DNA from: Bacteroidales bacterium | GTDB taxonomy: Bacteria; Bacteroidota; Bacteroidia; Bacteroidales; UBA932 | Direction: 5' to 3' | DNA length: 7,094 bases | NCBI GenBank assembly: GCA_016295455.1 | Contig: JAEDLE010000068.1 | Location: 1 to 7,094 of the forward strand | Part shown: piece after piece, positions 1 to 7,094 of the stretch | Position numbering within the stretch: position 1 is the first letter of the stretch | Layout of the letters: each line of letters starts with the position of its first letter | The notes under the pieces: model-generated | What the model was told of the DNA's origin: nothing | What the model saw: the letters and a program-made list of their open reading frames with translations, nothing else | Databases searched by the model: none | Position numbers and translations under genes: made by a program

Positions 1-20
1 TAGGCAGCTGCCGTTCTTCG

Positions 21-55
21 AAGACCCGATCATCACACGATGGTCGGGTCTTTTT
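21..55 (+). terminator. Intrinsic terminator of an upstream plus-strand gene
   Basis: An 11-bp stem pairs GACCCGATCAT (23-33) with ATGGTCGGGTC (40-50), with one G-T pair and a 6-base loop, followed directly by a T run at 51-55. This is the classic rho-independent form for transcription moving rightward. The gene it ends lies left of the window; bases 1-20 show no recognisable coding tail, though they begin with TAG. The A's at 21-22 can pair with the first T's of the run. Confidence 0.85.
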
Positions 56-92
56 ATTGCGCCCGCCCTGCCCAAGATGTGAAACAAGTGTT

Positions 93-125
93 TTGTAAAA
101 ACGTAGGCCACCTATGTTTTTACAA
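93..125. repeat. 33-bp hairpin element, copy 1
   Basis: A 15-bp inverted repeat, 93-107 against 111-125, with one G-T pair and a 3-base CCA loop. Its tip reads GTAGGCCACCTATG. A second element of exactly the same length and orientation lies at 2132-2164, identical at 23 of 33 positions, and four of the differing stem positions change as pairs so that pairing is kept. It lies between the terminator at 21-55 and the tRNA terminator at 137-166. It could be a small dispersed palindromic repeat, a protein-binding site or a terminator-like structure. The stem is AT-rich and no separate T run follows it, so a plain terminator is less likely. No function is known to me. Confidence 0.75.
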
Positions 126-136
126 GATATGACAAC

Positions 137-166
137 AAAAAAACCTGACACGAACTGTGTCAGGTT
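137..166 (-). terminator. Intrinsic terminator of the tRNA-Ala transcript
   Basis: A perfect 10-bp stem (142-151 with 157-166; AACCTGACAC on the plus strand) and a 5-base loop are followed, reading on the minus strand, by seven T's (137-143 as A's on the plus strand). It starts 6 bases after the CCA end of the tRNA, so it should end both the tRNA transcript and any read-through from the hydrolase gene. Confidence 0.9.
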
Positions 167-171
167 GAAAG

Positions 172-247
172 TGGTGGAGATAAAGAGATTCGAACTCTTG
201 ACCCCCTGCTTGCAAGGCAGGTGCTCTACCAACTGAGCTATACCCCC
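172..247 (-). tRNA. tRNA-Ala (anticodon TGC)
   Basis: Read on the minus strand, the 76 bases fold as a complete cloverleaf: a 7-bp acceptor stem GGGGGTA/TATCTCC with two G-T pairs, a D arm GCTC...GAGC, an anticodon stem CCTGC/GCAGG with loop CTTGCAA, a 5-base variable region, a T arm AAGAG/CTCTT with TTCGAAT loop, and an encoded ACCA 3' end. The anticodon TGC (plus-strand 212-214) reads alanine GCN codons. It stands alone, not in an rRNA spacer. It has its own promoter candidate just upstream (259-290) and a strong terminator just downstream. No direct repeat of its 3' end is seen in the window, so there is no sign that it hosts an integrated element here. Confidence 0.97.
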
Positions 248-258
248 GAATGCGAAAG

Positions 259-290
259 CAAATATAGAAAGAATCTGCGAACTATGCAAA
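259..290 (-). promoter_or_regulatory. Promoter candidate for tRNA-Ala
   Basis: On the minus strand, TATATTTG (259-266) matches the Bacteroidetes -7 consensus TAnnTTTG at every fixed position, and TTTG (287-290) matches the -33 box, with 20 bases between them. The start of transcription would fall about 5 bases before the mature tRNA 5' end at 247, as expected for a single tRNA gene. The match is seen in the sequence; the use of this promoter is inferred. Confidence 0.75.
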
Positions 291-307
291 TCGGGGGCAA
301 TGCTTTT

Positions 308-2098
308 TTAGAGGACGTTCATTTCTACATAGCTTCCGTCTTCTCCGCCGCATATTATTTCTATGCTTGCTTTGCAATAGTCTTGCACCGTCGCGTTCAT
401 CGGGTTTTCCAGATAGGTCTGGGGCGACATAGCATAGAGAGGATAACAGCTGCTCTGCACCTGTACTATGATTCTGTGTCCTGCTTCAAATATGTGGGCG
501 ATGTCCGGCATCTCAAATTCCACTACGGTAACCTCACCGGCATTAAGCGCTTCCGGTTTGGAGAATGAATTCCGGTATCTGAGCGGGAATATGTCAGAAC
601 GCACCTGCATTCTGTAACCGTCTTCCCTGCAGTCTATCAGTTTTACGACCATATCCGCGTCCGTGCTGCTGCATTTCAGTTTCAATCTCACCCTCAGCTT
701 TCCCAGGGCACAAACCGCCTGTCTGAGTTTCTTGCCGGTGAAAGTCAGCACGTCCTTCCTTCCTTTCAGGAAACTCTGGTCTGCAGCCATATGGTCCCGG
801 CTTATCCAGGCTGCAGCTTCCGTTGCCGGTACCGGATTCCACGGATCCGATACATAGCTGAATGAACACTCCCTGAAGATTTGGCAATCAGAACTGCCTA
901 TGCCCGGAAGACCATCCGTGCACTCCAGCCTTCTGCCTTCACAAGGCACCAGTCTCAATTTGCGTGTAAACTCGAGCGGCCACTCATCTGAGCATATGAC
1001 CATATTGTCGGACATGACATCATCCGGGGCATATGCCGACGCGCGTGATGGAAAGACCTGGACTTTTGCCGCCGGGGCAGGGCCCTTTCCTTCAAGGAAA
1101 TGCGAGAAGAACGGGAATTCTATGTTCTTGAGGAACCATTCGGAAAGGCCATCTCCGAGAGCAACTCCTGCGAGGTGGTCATAATCGCTGTGGAGCCAGC
1201 TGCCATGAGCCCAGGGCCCCAGGACCATATACACATTGTCTGCATGGGGATTTCCGGCCAGAGCATCGGCGCAGGCGAGAGGTCCGTGACAGTCTTCGGC
1301 GTCAAAAGTCCCGCCGACTATCAGCATAGGCGGCAAGCTTTCAGCCTCCGAAAGCCTCCGTGCGGCATTCCTGTCCTTCCAGAACTCATCCATATGCGGA
1401 TGCCTGCACAAGTCCCTCCAGAACCCTTTTTTCTTTGAATATGGCGACAGGATATCGCCCAGAGCCCCTTTCTTGAGGAAGAAGCTGTAGATGTCATCGC
1501 ACTCCTCGTGACGTGTCGGCAGAGCCTTAGGTCCCGGTTTTTTCCTGTCCCTGAAGAAGAAGCGTCCGAATCCATAGCAGTCATTCAGCATCAGCGCCCC
1601 GTTATGGTGAAGGTCATCCCCGAGAAACCAGTCCGTGACGGGAGCCTGAGGTGATACAGCCTTGATTGCAGGATGATTGCATATGGCGGCCTCAAGCGCA
1701 TAGAAACCGGGATACGACATTCCCTTCACTCCCACGTTGCCATCACAGCCGCTATGCTCCAGCAGCCATTCCACCGTGTCGTGGCAATCCTCCTGTTCCT
1801 TTCCGTCCGGCCGTATATTCACAAAATCCCCTTCGCTCATATAAGTCCCCCTCACATTCTGAAGAGCAATGATATAGCCGGCTTTCACGAACTCCGCGAG
1901 CGAGGTTCTCAACTTCCTGTCCATCCTTCCCGGACCGTAAGGTTTTAACTGGAAAGGCGTTCGCATCAGCAGCAGCGGCGCCACAGGCCTGTCCACCGAA
2001 GCATATATGGCGGTATACAGCCGCACCCCATCCCTCATTGGAATCATCACCTCCGTCTTTGTGTAATGCGCATCAAGCCATTTCAGAGTCACGTTCAT
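308..2098 (-). CDS. CocE/NonD-family serine hydrolase, alpha-amino acid ester hydrolase-like
   Basis: A 596-residue alpha/beta hydrolase of the CocE / S15 family. It likely hydrolyses esters or amides of alpha-amino acids. Seen: nucleophile Ser128 in GMSYPG with Tyr129 as oxyanion-hole residue, Asp266 in GGTFDAED, His298 in LGPWAHGS, and a C-terminal jelly-roll domain from about 340 to 590 (PF08530 type). From family knowledge, alpha-amino acid ester hydrolases carry an acidic cluster that binds the substrate amino group; Asp161/162, Glu268 and Asp269 sit at the matching spacings, which separates it from plain cocaine esterases. The start is fixed: an in-frame TAG lies two codons upstream, and the hydrolase fold begins almost at once, so there is no signal peptide. 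With 19 cysteines, a cytoplasmic site is likely. It lies downstream of the peptidase pair and upstream of the tRNA, all on the minus strand. No clear promoter or SD is seen. X-Pro dipeptidyl-peptidase or glutaryl-7-ACA acylase are alternative names from the same superfamily. Confidence 0.9.
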   Translation of the reverse strand: MNVTLKWLDAHYTKTEVMIPMRDGVRLYTAIYASVDRPVAPLLLMRTPFQLKPYGPGRMDRKLRTSLAEFVKAGYIIALQNVRGTYMSEGDFVNIRPDGKEQEDCHDTVEWLLEHSGCDGNVGVKGMSYPGFYALEAAICNHPAIKAVSPQAPVTDWFLGDDLHHNGALMLNDCYGFGRFFFRDRKKPGPKALPTRHEECDDIYSFFLKKGALGDILSPYSKKKGFWRDLCRHPHMDEFWKDRNAARRLSEAESLPPMLIVGGTFDAEDCHGPLACADALAGNPHADNVYMVLGPWAHGSWLHSDYDHLAGVALGDGLSEWFLKNIEFPFFSHFLEGKGPAPAAKVQVFPSRASAYAPDDVMSDNMVICSDEWPLEFTRKLRLVPCEGRRLECTDGLPGIGSSDCQIFRECSFSYVSDPWNPVPATEAAAWISRDHMAADQSFLKGRKDVLTFTGKKLRQAVCALGKLRVRLKLKCSSTDADMVVKLIDCREDGYRMQVRSDIFPLRYRNSFSKPEALNAGEVTVVEFEMPDIAHIFEAGHRIIVQVQSSCYPLYAMSPQTYLENPMNATVQDYCKASIEIICGGEDGSYVEMNVL

Positions 2099-2131
2099 AG
2101 ACTATGTCACTATAAATCAGGTAAATAAATG

Positions 2132-2164
2132 TTGGAATTTCATAGTCCACCTATGAAATTCCAA
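2132..2164. repeat. 33-bp hairpin element, copy 2
   Basis: A perfect 14-bp inverted repeat (2132-2145 with 2151-2164) with a 5-base loop TCCAC and tip CATAGTCCACCTATG. It has the same length and orientation as the element at 93-125, and shares its ends (TTG...CAA) and the block CCACCTATG. It sits 20 bp after the stop codon of the S46 peptidase and 33 bp before the start of the hydrolase gene. It could act as an mRNA 3'-end or processing hairpin for the peptidase transcript, or as a dispersed repeat. The T-rich stretch beyond it on the minus strand is broken, so termination there would be weak at best. Confidence 0.78.
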
Positions 2165-2184
2165 TGAATTGATAAGCCAGCCGC

Positions 2185-4230
<2,046 letters not shown>

Positions 4231-4233
4231 GTT

Positions 4234-5568
4234 CTAATCCTGTTCTATGGTATTGTAATTGATAAGTCTTCTGATAGCCCTTTCGCAAACCGGACAGAAG
4301 CCCGGAACCTCATTGATCTTCATCCTGCACTCAGGTACAGGCCTGTAGACACCCTCGCTCAGATAACCGGCACCCTCATAGAGGCCGACCTTGTAGCCCT
4401 TGACCTCCTTGGCCCAGTCCTTTGCCTGCGGTCTGCCCTTTTTGGCGGCCTTCTCCCTTTCGGCCTGCTTCTGTGCAGCCTGGTCAGCCTTGGTGACTAT
4501 GCCTTCCTCCTCGACCATATCCTTCCACTTGGACTCGAAATCCACGAGGGTGGTGATGTTCGGCTCCCAAGGCTCCACATCGCTGAAATAGAACTGCTCA
4601 TACTGGTCGTCATAGAAATACTCGTCCGCGAGACCGGCGAAGCTGTGACCGAACTCATGCACTATCACCGGCTTGGAATCCTTGTGCCTGGTGGACGAGA
4701 GCATATACGAATTGTATATGCCTCCACCGCCGTAAGTGTCTGTGTTGGCGAGGATTATAATGTGCTCATATGGGACTCCCGCAAGCGCGTTGTGGAGGTC
4801 GAAGATGTTCAGTGTGGTGAGATACCTCTCAGAGTAGAAAGTGTCGAAATGAGAGCTGAGGGCAGTGTTCTTCCATATGCCCTCGTGAGGTATGCTGACG
4901 CCGCTTTCCTGTGAAGGCGGGGCGACTGCCACGAAGTTGAACCTTTCCTTCATCGATGCGAAAGGCTCGTGCGAGAGTATGCACTCGGTAGCGAACCTGC
5001 ACTCCTCAAAGAACTTTCCGGCTTCGTCAGCGGTGTATCCCTCTCCCACAAAAGCTATGTCAATGCAGTCGCTGCTGTCGCCGCTGCGGAGTATGTACTC
5101 GCTGGGATAGTTGCAGACAGCCTTCTGGATGAGTATGTCCTGGGGATCGACTCCGTGGGTGTATTCGGCAACCTTCTCGGCCCTGTCATTGTAGAGTTCC
5201 ACGGTCACCTCAGCCTTACGCTCCGGCATAGGCACGAGCAGTACACATTCGAAAGACTTGCGCACCCTTGTAGCCTCCTCAGAATTCTGCCACTCCCTGA
5301 ACAGGGTGGAGAAAGAATTGATGTACAGAACCTTACCGCTTTCGGCATCCTTGAGTATCACCCTGCCGTTGCCGTCGAGCAGCAGTTTGTCCATATTGAC
5401 TCTCCTTCCCGCCCATCCGTCGAGACTCTTCATCTTCACCAGGGAAATGGACGATTCTTTCGCCGTTCCGGTCAGAATGTAGTCAAGCCTGAGGGTCTTG
5501 CTGTAGTCGGCCGCTGACGCGCAGATTGCGCCCAGCAATGCCAGAATCACGAGTACAGTCTTTTTCAT
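4234..5568 (-). CDS. M64 family zinc metallopeptidase (IgA-peptidase family)
   Basis: A 444-residue exported metalloprotease; I chose the ATG at 5566-5568 over the GTG at 5619 because it opens a textbook signal peptide (MKKTVLVILALLGAICASA, cleavage before ADYS). The cysteine near its end is preceded by Ile, so it is not a good lipobox. An N-terminal beta domain (about 20-150) of M64_N type precedes the catalytic domain, which begins near the conserved DIAFVGEGYTADEA. The zinc motif is HEFGHSFAGLAD: His304, His308 and Asp315 as ligands, Glu305 as the catalytic base. The C-terminal CRMKINEVPGFCPVC carries three cysteines. Between about 352 and 392 there is a Lys/Glu/Ala-rich stretch that looks like an insertion. 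The family is named for a clostridial IgA protease, but the natural substrate of Bacteroidales members is mostly unknown. It is the first gene of an operon with the S46 peptidase. Confidence 0.92.
   Translation of the reverse strand: MKKTVLVILALLGAICASAADYSKTLRLDYILTGTAKESSISLVKMKSLDGWAGRRVNMDKLLLDGNGRVILKDAESGKVLYINSFSTLFREWQNSEEATRVRKSFECVLLVPMPERKAEVTVELYNDRAEKVAEYTHGVDPQDILIQKAVCNYPSEYILRSGDSSDCIDIAFVGEGYTADEAGKFFEECRFATECILSHEPFASMKERFNFVAVAPPSQESGVSIPHEGIWKNTALSSHFDTFYSERYLTTLNIFDLHNALAGVPYEHIIILANTDTYGGGGIYNSYMLSSTRHKDSKPVIVHEFGHSFAGLADEYFYDDQYEQFYFSDVEPWEPNITTLVDFESKWKDMVEEEGIVTKADQAAQKQAEREKAAKKGRPQAKDWAKEVKGYKVGLYEGAGYLSEGVYRPVPECRMKINEVPGFCPVCERAIRRLINYNTIEQD
4238..4241 (-). promoter_or_regulatory. 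Ribosome-binding site of the S46 peptidase gene
   Basis: AGGA on the minus strand, 7 bases before the ATG at 4228-4230. It lies inside the last codons of the M64 gene (GAA CAG GAT TAG), so ribosomes ending the first gene are placed at the start of the second. This supports translational coupling. Confidence 0.55.
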
Positions 5569-5584
5569 TTTTTCGGTATCGTGT

Positions 5585-5616
5585 TTTGATTTTTTGTTGA
5601 AAACGTGATAACTTCG
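5585..5616 (+). promoter_or_regulatory. Promoter candidate for the TonB-dependent receptor
   Basis: TTTG at 5585-5588 and TAACTTCG at 5609-5616 are separated by 20 bases, the same spacing as at the tRNA promoter. The downstream box differs from TAnnTTTG at one fixed position. Transcription would begin near 5622 and give a leader of about 40 bases before the ATG at 5662. Confidence 0.45.
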
Positions 5617-5619
5617 CAC

Positions 5620-5641
5620 CGGCTCTGCAATACAGGAGCCG
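5620..5641 (+). promoter_or_regulatory. Hairpin in the divergent spacer / receptor leader
   Basis: CGGCTC (5620-5625) pairs with GAGCCG (5636-5641), and the stem extends by two pairs across a one-base G bulge. It sits at or just after the inferred start of the receptor mRNA, 20 bases before its start codon. The 93-bp spacer is too short for a cobalamin riboswitch, and no known riboswitch is recognised. It could be a mRNA-stabilising stem, or an operator if bound as DNA. Confidence 0.4.
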
Positions 5642-5661
5642 TTATTCTGTAATCTTTGTAA

Positions 5662-7094
5662 ATGTCAGCAAAATTATTGTCATTAACAATTTCTCTCAGC
5701 TTTTTTTCACTTATCAATCTCTTTGCGGCAAATTCTGACAATTGTCCGCCCATTGCAGCGGCAGATACAGTCTACAGCATCGAAGCCGTGTCAGTGACAG
5801 GCAGCCGTACCCCCATGCAGCTCGGAGCCAGCGCCAGAATCGTGACCGTCCTTGACAGTCTTACTCTCGCATCCCTACCGGCCCAGAGCGTGAACGACCT
5901 TCTCAAATACTCGGTTGGCGTGGACGTACGCCAGAGAGGCGTGATGGGCATGCAGTCCGACATCAGCGTCAGGGGAGGAACCTGCGAGCAGATAGCGGTA
6001 CTCCTCAACGGAATCAACATCTGCGATCCCCAGACTGGCCACAACGCAGTGGACTTCCCGGTAAGCACCAACGAAATCGACCATATCGAGATACTCGAGG
6101 GCCCCGCAGCCCGCGTATACGGCACCTCCTCGCTGGTTGGAGCCATCAACATAGTCACGAAGCAGAGCCGGGAAAACGGCGGCAACATCTACTTCGACTC
6201 CGGCTCATACGGACTGGTGGAAGCCGGGGCGAGACTCAACCTCAGCAAGGGGAACCTGGTCAACACATTATCAGCAAGCCGCTCGCATTCAGACGGATAC
6301 AGCGTGTCTTCGACGGGAAAGCCGAACAGCGACTTCTCAGCCACCAAGGCTTTCTGGTCGGGAAGTTACGAGGCCCGGGCCTTCGACTGCTCCTGGCAGC
6401 TCGGCTATTCCCTCAAGGATTTCGGATCGAACACCTTCTACAGCGCCCGTTTCGACGACCAGTTCGAGCATACCGAAAAAATCTTCGCGGCCGTCAAGGC
6501 CAGCACCAAAGGACGGCTACGCTTCACTCCTTCCGTCTACTGGAACAACACCCGCGACCGCTTCGAACTCATAAGGGCGAATCCCGAGCAGGTTCCTTTC
6601 AACCATCACAAGACCAATGTATATGGCGTCAACCTGGGCGCAGACTTCACCACTGTGGCCGGCAGGACCGCATTCGGGGCGGAGTTCCGCGAGGAGGACA
6701 TAGTCAGCACCAATCTCGGAGAGCCCATGGCCGAGCCGGACGGAGTCTACAAATGCTTCCGCAACAGGAACAACATAAGCATATACCTGGACCACAGCCT
6801 CGTCCTGGACCGTTTCACGGCTTCGGCCGGAGTGACGGCGAACAGGAACAGCGCCACCCACGAGGGCTTCGGCTTTTATCCCGGGGCGGACCTGAGCTTC
6901 CGCATTTCCGATGCCTGGAAGCTCTACGCGTCGTGGAATTCGTCCCTGCGCATGCCGAGCTACACCGAGCTCTATTATTCTGTGGGCGGACACAAGGCGG
7001 ACAAGAACCTTAATCCCGAAAAACTGCAGGCAGTGGAAGGCGGAGTGAAATTCCTCCGTCCCGGAGTGCGCGCAATACTCAGCGTGTACTGGCA
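5662..7094 (+). CDS. TonB-dependent outer-membrane receptor, BtuB/CirA-like (3' end cut)
   Basis: The first 477 residues of an energised outer-membrane transporter, running off the window. The ATG at 5662 directly follows an in-frame TAA, so the start is secure. Seen: hydrophobic signal peptide (about 1-22, ending LFA), a TonB-box-like EAVSVTG at 41-47, a plug domain at about 48-167 with ISVRGG (101-106), VLLNGINICDPQTGH, IEILEGPAARVYGTSSLVGAINIVT, and then beta-barrel strands with the motif LRMPSYTELYY...LNPEKLQAVEGG (429-461). No N-terminal carboxypeptidase-like domain is present, so it is not a SusC-type glycan receptor. It is divergent from the peptidase operon across a 93-bp spacer. The substrate is unknown: cobalamin, iron complexes, another cofactor or peptides are all possible, and no riboswitch or neighbouring binding protein helps to decide. 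Confidence 0.93.
   Translation, partial: MSAKLLSLTISLSFFSLINLFAANSDNCPPIAAADTVYSIEAVSVTGSRTPMQLGASARIVTVLDSLTLASLPAQSVNDLLKYSVGVDVRQRGVMGMQSDISVRGGTCEQIAVLLNGINICDPQTGHNAVDFPVSTNEIDHIEILEGPAARVYGTSSLVGAINIVTKQSRENGGNIYFDSGSYGLVEAGARLNLSKGNLVNTLSASRSHSDGYSVSSTGKPNSDFSATKAFWSGSYEARAFDCSWQLGYSLKDFGSNTFYSARFDDQFEHTEKIFAAVKASTKGRLRFTPSVYWNNTRDRFELIRANPEQVPFNHHKTNVYGVNLGADFTTVAGRTAFGAEFREEDIVSTNLGEPMAEPDGVYKCFRNRNNISIYLDHSLVLDRFTASAGVTANRNSATHEGFGFYPGADLSFRISDAWKLYASWNSSLRMPSYTELYYSVGGHKADKNLNPEKLQAVEGGVKFLRPGVRAILSVYW
5669..5676 (-). promoter_or_regulatory. Possible -7 box for the M64-DPP11 operon
   Basis: On the minus strand TAATTTTG matches TAnnTTTG fully and would start transcription near 5662, giving a leader of about 95 bases before the M64 ATG. 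No good -33 box is seen 19-21 bases further upstream. The box lies inside the first codons of the divergent receptor gene, in AT-rich signal-peptide coding sequence, so a chance match is possible. Confidence 0.35.

Noticed and set aside
93..125. A simple rho-independent terminator reading at the first 33-bp hairpin.
   Set aside because: Strong terminators already lie on both sides (21-55 and 137-166), the stem is AT-rich, and it shares a fixed tip with the second copy, so a plain terminator does not explain it well.
221..568. A plus-strand frame starting inside the tRNA gene.
   Set aside because: It begins within the tRNA-Ala and is antisense to the jelly-roll domain of the hydrolase; no protein features.
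2099..2184. A promoter for the hydrolase gene in the 86-bp gap.
   Set aside because: No TAnnTTTG box with a matching TTTG box is seen on the minus strand, so I leave the gene's promoter unassigned.
5569..5619. A 17-residue N-terminal extension of the M64 protein from a GTG at 5619.
   Set aside because: The ATG at 5568 begins a standard lysine-led signal peptide; the extension would bury it behind a charged, unlikely leader.
5569..5661. A cobalamin or TPP riboswitch before the TonB-dependent receptor.
   Set aside because: The spacer is 93 bp and shows only a short hairpin; none of the conserved riboswitch cores is seen.
5772..6188. A 138-codon minus-strand open frame and shorter neighbours opposite the receptor.
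   Set aside because: The plus strand encodes a continuous, motif-rich TonB-dependent receptor through the same bases.

Overview
The window looks like chromosomal DNA from a gut-type member of the order Bacteroidales. The grounds are gene content typical of that group (an S46 dipeptidyl-peptidase, an M64 metallopeptidase, a TonB-dependent receptor), start codons without strong Shine-Dalgarno sequences, and promoter candidates of the Bacteroidetes TTTG...TAnnTTTG kind. I cannot name the genus.

Layout. Bases 1-307 hold no protein gene: a plus-strand intrinsic terminator (end of an unseen upstream gene), a 33-bp hairpin element, and a minus-strand tRNA-Ala(TGC) with its own terminator and promoter. 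Bases 308-2098 (minus) encode a CocE/NonD-family serine hydrolase with the extra acidic residues of alpha-amino acid ester hydrolases. An 86-bp gap follows and carries a second 33-bp hairpin element. Bases 2185-4230 (minus) encode an S46 peptidase with the residues of the Asp/Glu-specific type, DPP11. It is preceded by only 3 bp by an M64-family zinc peptidase (4234-5568, minus), so the two form one transcription unit. A 93-bp divergent promoter region separates these from a TonB-dependent outer-membrane receptor (5662 onward, plus), cut by the window end.

How it fits together (inference). The M64 enzyme and the S46 enzyme both carry signal peptides: one would cleave proteins outside the cytoplasm and the other would remove acidic dipeptides from the fragments. 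The CocE-like enzyme has no signal peptide and is rich in cysteine, so it probably acts in the cytoplasm, perhaps on imported aminoacyl esters, amides or peptides. The receptor could import a peptide, cofactor or metal complex, but its substrate cannot be read from the sequence. All minus-strand genes may be read through into the tRNA-Ala gene, since no strong terminator is seen between them.

The most unusual signal is the pair of 33-bp hairpins at 93-125 and 2132-2164. They have the same length, the same tip sequence, and stems that differ by paired, compensating changes. No clear CRISPR array, insertion sequence, phage gene or defence system is present.
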